Origin: Deinococcus hopiensis KR-140
GTDB taxonomy: Bacteria > Deinococcota > Deinococci > Deinococcales > Deinococcaceae
Reading direction: 5' to 3'
DNA length: 64,000 nt
NCBI GenBank assembly: GCA_943327755.2
Contig: CALPYF020000025.1
Location: 1 to 64,000 of the forward strand
Part shown: piece by piece, positions 50,829-60,141 of the stretch
Layout: every line of letters begins with the position of its first letter
Position numbering within the stretch: the first letter of the stretch is position 1
Translations under genes and position numbers: made by a program
The notes under the pieces: model-generated
The model's database searches: none
What the model saw: only the letters and a program-made list of their open reading frames with translations
What the model was told of the DNA's origin: nothing

Positions 50829-51764
50829 ATGACCGACATCCTCCAGGGCTGGCAGCCCGCGCCCGCCGGGCACAAGCACGTCGTGAGCGTCAGCCTGGGC
50901 AGCAGCGCCCGCAACGCCCGCGAAAGCGTCACCGTGCTGGGCCAGCCGTTCATCATCGAACGCCTCGGTACCGACGGCGACCCGAAGAAGATGGCGGCGC
51001 TGTTCCAGGCCCTTGACGGCAAGGTGGACGCGTTCGGGCTGGGCGGCGCGGACCTGTACGTCATCGCGGACGAGAAGCGCTACACCTTCCGCAACGTCCG
51101 CGCCCTCGTGAAGAACGCCGTGCAGACCCCCGTCCTGGACGGCTCGGGCCTGAAGAACACCCTGGAACGCGACGCCATCGCGCAGCTCGACCCGGTCCTG
51201 AACTGGCGCACGCAGAAGGTGCTGATGGTGTCCGCCGTGGACCGCTTCGGCATGGCCGAGGCCCTCGCGCAGCACCACGCGGACATCGTGTTCGGGGACA
51301 TCGTGTTCGGCCTGAACCTCGACCGGCCCCTGCGCAGCATCACTTCCCTGCGCCGCGTCGCCAAGCTCGTGCTGCCCGTCATCACGCAGCTCCCGCAGGA
51401 CTGGTTCTACCCCACGGGCGCCAAGCAGGAAAGCAGCGTGCAGGGCAGCGGCACGAAGTACTACGCCTGGGCGGACGTGATCGCCGGGGACACCCACTAC
51501 GCCAAACGCTACGCCCCGCAGGACCTTAGCGGGAAGACGATCCTCACGCAGACCATCACCGCCGCCGACCGCGACTGGATGAAGGCGCGCGGCGTGAAAC
51601 GCCTGATCACCACCACGCCCCGCATGGGCAGCCGCAACTTCGCCACGAACGTCCTGGAAGCCATGTTCGTCGCCCTGAGCGGCAAACGCGAGGCCCTGAC
51701 CGGCCCCGAGTACCTGGAGTTCATCCGGCAGGTGGGGTTCAAGCCTGAGGTCAACGAGCTGTAA
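50829..51764 (+). CDS. Quinate/shikimate-dehydrogenase-like conserved protein
   Basis: A 311-aa protein beginning near HKHVVSVSLGSSARNARESVTVLGQPFIIERLGTDGD-type text, with VDAFGLGGADLYV, TPVLDGSGLKNTLER and LITTTPRMGSRNFATNVLEA. I recall this conserved family annotated as quinate 5-dehydrogenase in several phyla, but the classic SDH signatures are not obvious, so that name is provisional. ATG 50829, leaderless. It follows the oxidoreductase gene by 39 bp. Confidence 0.7.
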   Translation: MTDILQGWQPAPAGHKHVVSVSLGSSARNARESVTVLGQPFIIERLGTDGDPKKMAALFQALDGKVDAFGLGGADLYVIADEKRYTFRNVRALVKNAVQTPVLDGSGLKNTLERDAIAQLDPVLNWRTQKVLMVSAVDRFGMAEALAQHHADIVFGDIVFGLNLDRPLRSITSLRRVAKLVLPVITQLPQDWFYPTGAKQESSVQGSGTKYYAWADVIAGDTHYAKRYAPQDLSGKTILTQTITAADRDWMKARGVKRLITTTPRMGSRNFATNVLEAMFVALSGKREALTGPEYLEFIRQVGFKPEVNEL

Positions 51765-51776
51765 GGGACGGGGAAC

Positions 51777-52730
51777 TCAGCGCCCCAGTGCCTCCTGCCA
51801 CTGCGGCACGCGCGGGCTGACCCGCAGCAACTGCATGAGGGCGGTGGCGGGGCGGGTGTACCACAGGTCGCCGTTCTCATGCGTCTCCGGCTGCCGGGTG
51901 AGGTAGCGGGCAGCGTTGTCCAGCGTGTAGGCCAGCACCCGCAGGGTCAGCGCGTCGTCGGCGTGCCCGCTGGCCTCGTGGTATCCGGCGAGCAGGTGCG
52001 GCACGGCCAGCGGCCCGGAGTAACTGAGGTCCAGGGCCGGGTCGCCCCACCCGGCGTCGCCCCAGTCGATCAGGGCGGTGACCGCGCCTTCAGTGGTGAG
52101 CATCAGGTTCCCGGCGTGCAGGTCGTTGTGCAGGAACGCGGGGCGTGCGGGCGGCGGGTTCTCGCTCAGGAGGCGCGCGGTGAGGCCAGTGGCCCAGTCG
52201 GCCTCGGCAGTGCCCAGCCGCTCGGCGGTCAGGACGCGCGCGCGGGTGCGGGCCGGGTCGGGCAGCGTGATGGTCTTCAGGTGCCCGTGCGGGTCGGGTG
52301 CGCCTTCCACACCCGCGTGCAGGGCGGCCAGCGCGCGGCCCGCCCCCCGCCACGCGCGGGACAGGCGCGGGTCGCCGTGCGCCCAGCCCAGGACGTCCAG
52401 GCTGCGGCCCGGCGCGAAGGCGTACACGCTGACCGGCGCATCCAGCACCGCCCGTGAATCGTCGAACACCAGCAGTTCCGGCGTCGGAGTGCCCGCCCGG
52501 ACCGCCGCGGGCACGGCCACACTCTCGGTCAGGGCGTCCGCGTCGTCGCCGGGCAGCGGCACGCGCAGCACCACGTCCTGCCCGGCGCGGCGGGCGCGGT
52601 ACACGCGGTTCACGATGCCCACGCTGGGCAGGCGCGTCAGGGGCCCCTCCAGCGCGAACTGCCACGCGAAGGCCGACAGTTCGGCAGGGGTCAGGTCAGG
52701 GAGAGGGGGCACGCCCGCAGTCTGCCGCAC
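51777..52730 (-). CDS. Aminoglycoside-phosphotransferase-like kinase (APH family)
   Basis: A 317-aa protein with the kinase-like fold of APH and choline/macrolide kinases. VGIVNRVYRARRAGQDVVLRVP is the ATP-binding N-lobe with its Arg/Lys, FLHNDLHAGNLMLT is the catalytic HxDxxxxN loop, and VTALIDWGDAGWGDPALDLSYSG is the metal-binding DxD. The substrate could be an antibiotic, sugar or small alcohol. The start is uncertain: the GTG of the longest frame, or the GTG six codons on with CAGACT 6 nt upstream. Its 5' end overlaps the next gene by about 35 bp. Confidence 0.83.
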   Translation of the reverse strand: MRQTAGVPPLPDLTPAELSAFAWQFALEGPLTRLPSVGIVNRVYRARRAGQDVVLRVPLPGDDADALTESVAVPAAVRAGTPTPELLVFDDSRAVLDAPVSVYAFAPGRSLDVLGWAHGDPRLSRAWRGAGRALAALHAGVEGAPDPHGHLKTITLPDPARTRARVLTAERLGTAEADWATGLTARLLSENPPPARPAFLHNDLHAGNLMLTTEGAVTALIDWGDAGWGDPALDLSYSGPLAVPHLLAGYHEASGHADDALTLRVLAYTLDNAARYLTRQPETHENGDLWYTRPATALMQLLRVSPRVPQWQEALGR

Positions 52731-53172
52731 CGGCTGCGTCGCCCGGAGGAACCGAGCTTTGGTTCAGTGTGCCCGCCTGTGGCAGACAGGCAGGTGTCCG
52801 GCGTTCCAGGTCAGACAAGCTGCTGGTGAAGTAGGTCACCCGGTACCCCGTGGCGTCGGGATTTCTGGCATCCACCCGGTAACTGCATTCCGCCCGGCCC
52901 TGTCTGGTGGGGCTCGCCCGACTGAACACGGAGTACCGGAAATTCGGGAAGCGCGACAGGGCCAGCCAGTTCCTCGAACCGGAGCGTTCCAGGCGGTACT
53001 GGCCAGACGCGATGATCCTGGGATATAGCTTCCCGATAGCCTGATCGCAGGCCTGAACGGCGGCGGCCATCGTCGGAGGCGGAGGGTTCAGCAGGTTGCT
53101 GACGCCCAACAGGATCGCCACGCAGCACAGACTCCAGGCGAGACGCCGTCCGAAGTGGAGTCTATCGATCAC
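52696..53172 (-). CDS. Hypothetical membrane-anchored protein
   Basis: A 158-aa protein with one N-terminal hydrophobic segment (LAWSLCCVAILLGVSNLL) and an exported domain with several Cys (AVQACDQAI, AECSYRV, TPACLPQ, AADCG). No family is recognised. Codon use is less GC-biased than in the neighbours, a possible sign of later arrival or low expression. The frame can start at ATG 53178, but GTG 53172 overlaps, as GTGA, the stop of a leaderless 7-aa micro-ORF, so I place the start there. Confidence 0.6.
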   Translation of the reverse strand: MIDRLHFGRRLAWSLCCVAILLGVSNLLNPPPPTMAAAVQACDQAIGKLYPRIIASGQYRLERSGSRNWLALSRFPNFRYSVFSRASPTRQGRAECSYRVDARNPDATGYRVTYFTSSLSDLERRTPACLPQAGTLNQSSVPPGDAAGAADCGRAPSP

Positions 53173-53192
53173 GTCCATCCCTGCGGCATCAT
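53169..53192 (-). CDS. Leaderless 7-aa micro-ORF ahead of the gene at 53172
   Basis: TAGCCT (53200-53205, complement) lies 7 nt before ATGATG at 53192. That frame reads MMPQGWT and stops at TGA, overlapping the downstream GTG as GTGA. The geometry copies that at the histidine kinase (39906-39959). Confidence 0.45.
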   Translation of the reverse strand: MMPQGWT

Positions 53193-53252
53193 GCCCCGCA
53201 GGCTAGCGTGCCTGGGGCGCGTTGCTGCACTCCAGTCGGTACACTCCGGGGC

Positions 53253-53834
53253 ATGCAGGCACTCGTGGACGCCATTCGGCAGCAGGGCGAGATTCTCCCC
53301 GGCGGCATTCTCAAGGTGGACGGACTGGTCAACCACCAGCTCCTCCCGCACCTGACGCGCGAGATGGGGGAGACCTTCGCGCGGCACTTCGCGCCGCTGA
53401 ACCCCAACAAGATCGTGACCATTGAGGTCAGCGGCATCGCGCCCGCCATCGCCACGGCCATGGTGCTGGGCGTGCCCATGGTGTACGCCCGCAAGAAGAA
53501 ACCCGTGACCATGAAGGAACCCGCGTTCACCGCGCAGTCCGTCAGTCGCACCAAGGGCGGCGTGGTGGACCTGTACGTCAGCAGCGAGTTCCTGGGCGCA
53601 GACGACCGCGTGGTCGTGATCGACGACTTCCTCGCGTCGGGCGGCACACTGCGCGCCCTGGCGGGCATGATCGGCGTCAGCGGCGCGCAGCTGCTCGGCA
53701 TCGGCTGCGTGGTGGAAAAGCAGTTCGAATCGGGGCGCGAGAAACTCGCCGACCTGAACGTCCCCATCCACACCCTGGCGAACATCGTCCGCATGAGCGA
53801 GGCCGAGGGGATCCTGGTCGAGGCCGGACGCTGA
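53253..53834 (+). CDS. xpt: Xanthine phosphoribosyltransferase
   Basis: Purine salvage enzyme converting xanthine plus PRPP to XMP. The 193-aa length and text match B. subtilis Xpt as I recall it: ILKVDGLVNHQLLP, KIVTIEVSGIAPAIATAMVLGVPMVYARKKK, DDRVVVIDDFLASGGTLRAL (PRPP-binding loop) and GIGCVVEKQFESGREKL. The start is the ATG at 53253, 7 nt after TACACT (53240-53245). No purine riboswitch precedes it, since the mRNA appears to be leaderless, unlike in Bacillus. Confidence 0.94.
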   Translation: MQALVDAIRQQGEILPGGILKVDGLVNHQLLPHLTREMGETFARHFAPLNPNKIVTIEVSGIAPAIATAMVLGVPMVYARKKKPVTMKEPAFTAQSVSRTKGGVVDLYVSSEFLGADDRVVVIDDFLASGGTLRALAGMIGVSGAQLLGIGCVVEKQFESGREKLADLNVPIHTLANIVRMSEAEGILVEAGR

Positions 53835-53848
53835 TCCGGGGGTGGGGG

Positions 53849-53854
53849 TACAAT
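53849..53854 (+). promoter_or_regulatory. -10 element that sets the cyclophilin start
   Basis: TACAAT lies 7 nt before the ATG at 53862. The in-frame ATG at 53853 is formed from the end of this hexamer and is rejected as a start. Confidence 0.7.
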
Positions 53855-53861
53855 GCCCCCC

Positions 53862-54428
<567 letters not shown>

Positions 54429-54445
54429 AGAAGTAGAAGGTCAAC

Positions 54446-54508
54446 AGTTGATGGTTGATGGACTGGGGGGTGCCCCGATCCATCAACCATCAACTTTCGA
54501 CCATCAAC
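54446..54508. repeat. Inverted heptamer repeat between cyclophilin and antiporter genes
   Basis: AGTTGATGGTTGATGGA (54446-54462) is exactly complementary to TCCATCAACCATCAACT (54479-54495). The 16-nt loop itself holds GGGG/CCCC, giving a long composite hairpin. Further units TTTCGAC CATCAAC continue to 54508 in 7-bp phase and touch the antiporter stop codon. Close relative of the repeat at 16301-16356. It may serve as a bidirectional terminator. Confidence 0.85.
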
Positions 54509-55757
54509 CCTCGTCGGGTGTGGCGTCCACCGCGCGGCGTACGAGCGGCATGATCGTGAGGCCCTGCACGGCGATGGTGAACAGCACGATGGCGTACGTG
54601 ACGGTCACGAGGTGCGTGCGGTACGGGCTGTCCGGCAGGCCCAGCGCGAGGCTGATGGCGATCCCGCCGCGCAGGCCGCCCCAGGTCAGCAGGCGCACCG
54701 TGTACGCCCCGTAGCCCTCGCGGGCGCGCACGAGGGCGAACGGCACGGCCACGCTGATCCAGCGGGCGGCGAGCGCCACGCCGATCAGCAGGACGCTCGC
54801 GAGGATCTGCGCGCCGGTCGTCTCGGTCAGGAGCACGTCCAGGCCGATGAACGCGAACAGGACGATGTTCAGCACCTGATCGATGGTCTCCCAGAAGCCC
54901 TCCACGAGTTCCTGGGTGTCCGGCGTGAACAGCGTGTGCTTGTACGCGGAGATCACCAGCCCGGCCACGACCATCGCCAGCGGCCCGCTGATGCCCAGCG
55001 CCGCGGCCGCCACGTACCCGCCCACGACCAGCGCCAGCGTCAGCAGGATCTCCACGGTGTGCTCCTTCACGCCGCGCAGCAGCACGAAACCCAGGCCGCC
55101 CAGCAGCGCCCCGAACGCCAGCCCGCCCAGCGCCTCCTGCGCGAACAGGCCCGCCACGCCCGCCGCGCTGACCTCCGCGCCGTGCCCGCCCAGGCCCGCC
55201 GCGCCCGCCAGCGCCAGGAAGATCACCACGCCCACCCCGTCGTTGAACAGGCTCTCCCCGGCGATCAACGTCTCGATCTTCACCGGCACCCGCGCCCGCT
55301 TGAGCAGATCCAGCACCGCCACTGGATCCGTCGGGCTGATCAGCGCGCCGAACAGCAGCGCCCACATCAGCGGCACGTCCAGCCCCACCAGCGCGAACAC
55401 CCCGTACGCCGCGAAGCCGATCAGCGCCGTGCTGATCAGCGTACTCAGGAACGCCAGCAGCAGGATGCTGCGCCGCTGCCGCAGCATCTGCCGCGCATTC
55501 AGGCTCAGCGCCCCCGCGAACAGCAGCACACTCAGAATCCCGTTCAGCACGAACTCCGTGAAATCCAGCGTCTCCAGCACCCCCGCCGCCCACCCCCGCA
55601 GGCCCGGCAGGCCCAGCGCGTCCAGCACGATCAGCAGGATGCTCGCCAGCGCCCCCGCCAGCGTCACCCCCACCGTCGTCGGAAAATGCAGGAACCGGTC
55701 GTTCAGGTACGCCAGCAGCGCGGTCACGCACAGCAGCACGGCAAAAGCACTCAGCAT
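54504..55757 (-). CDS. Na+/H+ antiporter, CPA1 (NhaP) family
   Basis: A 417-aa polytopic exchanger, about 12-13 helices. Signature segments: ALLFGALISPTDPVAVLDLLKRARVP (TDP ion-binding region), IAGESLFNDGVGVVIFLAL (the ND motif of electroneutral NhaP types) and LTWGGLRGGIAISLALGLP (conserved Arg helix). It exports Na+ (or K+) for protons. The start is the ATG at 55757: TATGGT (55765-55770, complement) lies 7 nt upstream and contains the in-frame ATG at 55769, which is rejected. Confidence 0.93.
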   Translation of the reverse strand: MLSAFAVLLCVTALLAYLNDRFLHFPTTVGVTLAGALASILLIVLDALGLPGLRGWAAGVLETLDFTEFVLNGILSVLLFAGALSLNARQMLRQRRSILLLAFLSTLISTALIGFAAYGVFALVGLDVPLMWALLFGALISPTDPVAVLDLLKRARVPVKIETLIAGESLFNDGVGVVIFLALAGAAGLGGHGAEVSAAGVAGLFAQEALGGLAFGALLGGLGFVLLRGVKEHTVEILLTLALVVGGYVAAAALGISGPLAMVVAGLVISAYKHTLFTPDTQELVEGFWETIDQVLNIVLFAFIGLDVLLTETTGAQILASVLLIGVALAARWISVAVPFALVRAREGYGAYTVRLLTWGGLRGGIAISLALGLPDSPYRTHLVTVTYAIVLFTIAVQGLTIMPLVRRAVDATPDEG

Positions 55758-55789
55758 CCCCCACACCATACCCCCCGCTGCAGGGCACG

Positions 55790-55812
55790 AAAAAACGCCC
55801 CACGGGGGGGCG
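55790..55812 (-). terminator. Intrinsic terminator of rpoZ
   Basis: On the reverse strand CGCCCC and GGGGCG (complements of 55807-55812 and 55796-55801) form a stem followed by six T (55795-55790). It separates rpoZ from the antiporter promoter 20 bp on. Confidence 0.85.
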
Positions 55813-55830
55813 CTTTCCGGCACGGAAGGC

Positions 55831-56130
55831 TCAGTCCCGTTCGCGTTCGCGTTCGGCGTTCAGCTGCGCCTGCAGCTGCGCCTGACGCTGCCGCACGTAA
55901 TCCTGATGGAACCGCTGCTCGTCGATCATGTTCGTGCCGACCGTGAGTTTCCCGGTCGCCAGTTCCCGCATCGCCTGCGTGACCAGATTCCGCGTGCGGA
56001 CGCGCTGCTCGACCGGCAGCACGCTCGGCGCGCCACTGCGCAGCTGCAGCGCCCGCTTGGCGGTCACGACACTCAGTCGGTACTTGCTGTCGGTCAGTGA
56101 CAGCAGCTTGTCAATATCTCGTTCTGCCAT
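55831..56130 (-). CDS. rpoZ: RNA polymerase omega subunit
   Basis: A 99-aa omega subunit, which stabilises the beta-prime subunit of RNA polymerase. MAERDIDKLLSLTDSKYRLSVVTAKRALQL is the family core (the YRL-VxxAxxRAxQL pattern), followed by a charged C-terminal coil (RQRQAQLQAQLNAERERERD). ATG 56130 with GGGAGG about 9 nt upstream, so this gene has a leader and a Shine-Dalgarno site. A strong terminator follows. Confidence 0.93.
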   Translation of the reverse strand: MAERDIDKLLSLTDSKYRLSVVTAKRALQLRSGAPSVLPVEQRVRTRNLVTQAMRELATGKLTVGTNMIDEQRFHQDYVRQRQAQLQAQLNAERERERD

Positions 56131-56250
56131 GATGCACAACCTCCCTGGAAGCCACCGGACCCTGCACCGGTATCAGCCCCCCACTCTAGCCCACGCGCCG
56201 CGCCCCGGCCAACCCCCGCCCGCACAGTTGCGCGCAGGGGCGCGATGGGC

Positions 56251-57726
56251 TCAGGCGTTGTACGTCGTGCTGGCCGTGTCCCCGCCGCGCCCGGTCCAGT
56301 TCGTGTGGAAGAACTCGCCGCGCGCGCGGTCCGTGCGTTCGTAGGTGTGCGCCCCGAAGTAGTCCCGCTGCGCCTGGATGAGGTTCGCGGGCAGTACCGC
56401 CGAGCGGTACCCGTCGAAGTACGCCAGGGCGCTGCTGAACGCCGGAACGGGTACTCCCCCGCGCACGGCGGCCGCCAGGGTGTCGCGCCACGCGCCCTGC
56501 GCGTCCTGCACCGCGTCACGGAAGTACGGCGCGACGAGCAGGTTCGCGAGGTCCGGCTGCGCGTCGTACGCCTCCTTGATGCGGTCCAGGAACGCCGCGC
56601 GGATGATGCACCCGCCGCGCCACATCTGCGCGATCCGCCCGTAATCCAGCGTCCACCCGGCGTCCTGCGCGCTCAGGTGCAGCAGCTGGAAGCCCTGCGC
56701 GTACGCGGCGATCTTGCTGGCGTACAGCGCCTGCCGGACGCCCTCCACGAACGCGTCACGGTCGGCGGGCGCGGCGAAGGTCGGGCCGCTCAGCACCGCG
56801 CTGGCGGCCACGCGCTCGGCCTTCAGGGCACTCATGGCCCGCGCATACACCGCCTCGGTGATCGTCGCGGCGGGACTCCCGGCGTCCAGCGCCGCGACCG
56901 ACGTCCACTTCCCGGTGCCCTTCTGCCCGGCGGCGTCCAGGATCACGTCCACCAGGGGCTGCCCGGTCTCGTCGTCGGTCTTGCGCAGGATGTCGGCCGT
57001 GATCTCGATCAGGTAACTGTCCAGTTCGCCCTCGTTCCAGCGGGCGAAGACCTCCCCGGCCTCGGGGGCGGTCAGGCCGGCGGCGCGCAGGAGCTGGTAG
57101 CTCTCGGCGATCATCTGCATGTCGGCGTACTCGATGCCGTTGTGCACCATCTTCACGAAATGCCCCGCGCCGTCCGGCCCGACCCAGTCGCAGCAGGGCG
57201 TGCCGTCCGCCACGCGCGCCGCGATCCCCTGGAAGATGGGCCTCACGGCCTCCCAGGCCTGCTCGTTCCCGCCGGGCATGATGCTCGGGCCGGTCAGGGC
57301 GCCCTCCTCGCCGCCGGAGACGCCGGTGCCGATGAACAGCAGGCCTTTCTCGGCCAGTTCGCGAGTGCGGCGCGTGGAGTCCGCCGGGTGGCTGTTCCCC
57401 CCGTCGATGATGATGTCGCCCCCCGACAGCAGCGGCGTCAGGTGCCCGATGAACTCGTCAACGGCGGCCCCCGCCTTGACCATCAGCATCACGCGGCGCG
57501 GCGGTTTGAGCAGCGCCACGAAGCCCTCCAGGCTGTCGGCCCCCAGGATGCGTTTCCCCTGCGCGCGGCCCTGCGTGAAGGCCGTTACCTTGCTCACCGT
57601 GCGGTTGAACGCCGCGACCGTGAAGCCCCGGCTCTCCATGTTCAGGATGAGGTTCTCGCCCATCACCGCCAGTCCGATCACGCCGATGTCCGCCTGCCCG
57701 CCTGTCGCCTGCCCGTCCGAGGTCAT
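56251..57726 (-). CDS. gnd: 6-Phosphogluconate dehydrogenase, decarboxylating
   Basis: Third step of the oxidative pentose phosphate pathway: 6-phosphogluconate plus NADP+ to ribulose-5-phosphate, CO2 and NADPH. The 491-aa protein is the long homodimeric type. IGVIGLAVMGENLILNMESRGFTVAAFNRT is the GxAxxG cofactor site with NRT favouring NADP; GTGVSGGEEGALTGPSIMPGG, HFVKMVHNGIEYADMQMIAESY and GTGKWTSVAALD are the catalytic segments. ATG 57726, 6 nt after TACACT (57733-57738, complement). Confidence 0.97.
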   Translation of the reverse strand: MTSDGQATGGQADIGVIGLAVMGENLILNMESRGFTVAAFNRTVSKVTAFTQGRAQGKRILGADSLEGFVALLKPPRRVMLMVKAGAAVDEFIGHLTPLLSGGDIIIDGGNSHPADSTRRTRELAEKGLLFIGTGVSGGEEGALTGPSIMPGGNEQAWEAVRPIFQGIAARVADGTPCCDWVGPDGAGHFVKMVHNGIEYADMQMIAESYQLLRAAGLTAPEAGEVFARWNEGELDSYLIEITADILRKTDDETGQPLVDVILDAAGQKGTGKWTSVAALDAGSPAATITEAVYARAMSALKAERVAASAVLSGPTFAAPADRDAFVEGVRQALYASKIAAYAQGFQLLHLSAQDAGWTLDYGRIAQMWRGGCIIRAAFLDRIKEAYDAQPDLANLLVAPYFRDAVQDAQGAWRDTLAAAVRGGVPVPAFSSALAYFDGYRSAVLPANLIQAQRDYFGAHTYERTDRARGEFFHTNWTGRGGDTASTTYNA

Positions 57727-57858
57727 GCCGCAAGTGTACGGCGGACACCAACGCCGTCATGGGGGCGCTGTCCGCACAGCCCCGCCCCCTCCGGCCCCCC
57801 CGCGCCCGGCACCCAGCTCACCCTTCGCGCGGCGGGGTGCGCTAGCCTCCCGGCACCC

Positions 57859-59517
57859 ATGCCCCGCCCCCCGCTGCGCGCCCTGCTCCTGCCCCGCCTG
57901 CTGGGCGTTCCCGTTCCCGCCGCAGCCCAGAGCGCGGCCCCGGGCACCCCGGCACCCAGCACCCCCGCACCAAGTACACCGGCGCCCGCCGCACCAGACC
58001 CCGTCCCGACGGCCGCGCCCGCTCCGACCCCTGCGCCCACAGCGTCTGCCCCGACCGCTGCTGCCCCGGCCCCGGAGGCCCAGCCCGGCTCGGCGCTGCG
58101 CGGCCTGTGGATTGACGCCTTCGGCCCCGGCCTGAAGACGCCGGCGCAGGTGAAGCAGACCGTGCAGGACGCCGCGCGGCTGGGCGTCAACACCCTGTTC
58201 GTGCAGGCCATCCGCCGCGCCGACTGCCTGTGCCTGAAGGCCAGCGTGCCGCCCATCAGCGACGCCGACCTGGCCCCCGGCTTCGACCCGCTGGACGCCA
58301 TCACGGCCCAGGCCCACGCGCGCGGCATGCGGGTCATCGCGTGGCTCAGCGTGACCGGCGTGGCGAACACCACCGTCCCGAACACCAGCGCCGACCACCT
58401 CATGCGCGCCCACGGCCCCGACGCGGGCCGCGCGTCCTGGCTGGCCCGCCGCCCCGACGGCACCTGGCTGGAAGGCAAGGACGCCTGGCTGGACGCCGCC
58501 ATTCCCGACGCCGCCGAGTACATGACCCAGGCCGTCGTGAGCCTCGTGCGGCACTACCCCGTAGACGGCATCCAGCTCGACCGGATCCGCTACCCGGACG
58601 GCGGCGCGTGGGGCTACGACCCCAAGACGCTCGCCCGCTACCGCGCCGAGAGCGGCCGCCCCGGCACACCCGCCGCCACCGACCCCACGTGGCAGGCCTG
58701 GAAACGCGAGCAGGTCACCAATCTCGTGCGGCGCATCGCGCTGGAGGTCAAGGCGGTGCGCCCGGACGCCTGGATCAGCGCCGCCACCATCACCTACAAC
58801 GACGCGCCCGCCGACCTGAGCGGCTTCCGCAAGACCCGCACGTACACCGACGTGATGCAGGACTGGCCCACCTGGATGCAGACCGGCCTGCTCGACCTGA
58901 ACGTCCTCATGAACTACAAGCGTGACGCCGCGCCGCCCCAGGGCGCGTGGTTCGACCGCTGGAACGCGTTCGCGCAGCAGGTCCAGACCCGCACCGACGG
59001 GCAGCGCGTCGCCCTCGCGTCGGGCACCGCCATGTACCTCAACGCCCCGAAGGTCACCGCCGCGCAGGCCGCCCGCAGCGTCAGGGCGGGCCTCGGCTGG
59101 GTCGGGTACTCCTACCGCACCCCCACCGCCGACGTGTATGGCCAGCGGCAGGACACGCCCGCCGGACTGGGCGCCGTGCAGGCCGCCCTGACCGCCCCCG
59201 GCGGCGTCCTGAACACCCCCCGCCCCTGGACGGAATCCCCCGTCACCACGCGCGGGTTGCTGGGCCGCATCACCGGCGCGGGCACGCCCGGCGGCCAGAC
59301 CGTGCAGGTCCTGCGTGACGGCAAGCCCATCGCGCAGGCGCAGACCGACGCGCTGGGCTACTACGGCTTCGCCACCCTGACCCCCGGCCCGGTCGAGGTG
59401 CGCGTCAGCGGGCAGCGCTGGCTCGACCGCGTGCCCGAACGCGGCGTGGTGCGCCTGCCGGACCTGCTCGTGCGGTCCGTGCAGATCATCCCCAGCCTGC
59501 CCCCCGCCAGACCCTGA
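57859..59517 (+). CDS. Secreted glycoside-hydrolase-like protein (GHL10/DUF187 family)
   Basis: A 552-aa exported protein: signal peptide to about residue 24, then a 50-residue Pro/Ala/Thr linker (TPAPSTPAPSTPAP), probably spanning the cell wall. From residue about 80 a TIM-barrel domain of GHL10 type: RGLWIDAFGPGLKTPAQVKQTVQDAARLGVNTLFVQ, RGMRVIAWLSV, YPVDGIQLDRIRYPD and ISAATITYND. The last 90 residues form a carboxypeptidase-regulatory-like beta domain. Family members may cleave peptidoglycan or other wall glycans. TAGCCT (57843-57848) lies 10 nt before the ATG. Divergent from gnd. Confidence 0.85.
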   Translation: MPRPPLRALLLPRLLGVPVPAAAQSAAPGTPAPSTPAPSTPAPAAPDPVPTAAPAPTPAPTASAPTAAAPAPEAQPGSALRGLWIDAFGPGLKTPAQVKQTVQDAARLGVNTLFVQAIRRADCLCLKASVPPISDADLAPGFDPLDAITAQAHARGMRVIAWLSVTGVANTTVPNTSADHLMRAHGPDAGRASWLARRPDGTWLEGKDAWLDAAIPDAAEYMTQAVVSLVRHYPVDGIQLDRIRYPDGGAWGYDPKTLARYRAESGRPGTPAATDPTWQAWKREQVTNLVRRIALEVKAVRPDAWISAATITYNDAPADLSGFRKTRTYTDVMQDWPTWMQTGLLDLNVLMNYKRDAAPPQGAWFDRWNAFAQQVQTRTDGQRVALASGTAMYLNAPKVTAAQAARSVRAGLGWVGYSYRTPTADVYGQRQDTPAGLGAVQAALTAPGGVLNTPRPWTESPVTTRGLLGRITGAGTPGGQTVQVLRDGKPIAQAQTDALGYYGFATLTPGPVEVRVSGQRWLDRVPERGVVRLPDLLVRSVQIIPSLPPARP

Positions 59518-59599
59518 CGGCAGCCCGCCCCGCGTTCATCCGGCCCCGATGTCCGGGGCAGCCGACCCGCCCAGCCGGCCCGCCGGGTACACTCCCGGC

Positions 59600-60076
59600 A
59601 TGACCGACACCGGCCTCTCCCCGCAGGAATTCCGTCAGACGCTGGGCCGCTTCGCGAGCGGCGTGACCATCATCACCGCCAAGGGAGACGAGCGGCGCGG
59701 CATGACCGCCAGCGCCTTCGTGTCCGTCAGCCTCCAGCCGCCCCTGATCCTCGTCAGCGTGGACACGCGCGCCCACATGCACGCCCTGCTCCTCCAGGAC
59801 GACGTGACGCACTTCGGCGTGAACGTCCTGTCCGCCACGCAGCGCCACCTCAGCGATCACTTCGCGGGCCGCCCCGGCCCCGAGGATCAGGTGCCGTGGT
59901 TCGAGCACGAGGGCCTGCCCCTCATCGGCGGCAGCGTCGCGCAGCTCGTGTGCCGCAAGGACCGCGTCATCGAGGCCGGGGACCACACGCTGTTCCTGGG
60001 CTTTGTCGAGTACAGCCGCTACACCGATGACGACCCGCTGGTGTACTTCCGCGGGCAGTACCACGAACTGGGGTAA
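59600..60076 (+). CDS. Flavin reductase domain protein
   Basis: A 158-aa FMN-binding split-barrel protein of the flavin reductase family (HpaC/DIM6 type): FRQTLGRFASGVTIITAKGDERRGMTASAFVSVSLQPPLILVSVD is the flavin site, and FGVNVLSATQRHLSDHFAGR follows. It likely supplies reduced FMN/FAD to an unlinked monooxygenase. ATG 59600, 6 nt after TACACT (59588-59593). Confidence 0.92.
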   Translation: MTDTGLSPQEFRQTLGRFASGVTIITAKGDERRGMTASAFVSVSLQPPLILVSVDTRAHMHALLLQDDVTHFGVNVLSATQRHLSDHFAGRPGPEDQVPWFEHEGLPLIGGSVAQLVCRKDRVIEAGDHTLFLGFVEYSRYTDDDPLVYFRGQYHELG

Positions 60077-60141
60077 CACGAACCGGGGTCAGCGGCCAGG
60101 GTGCACACCGGCGGCCCGTGCCCGCCGCCCATAATGGCCCC

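Noticed and set aside
53208..53252. Purine riboswitch before xpt
   Set aside because: The -10 is 7 nt from the start, leaving no room for a leader RNA.
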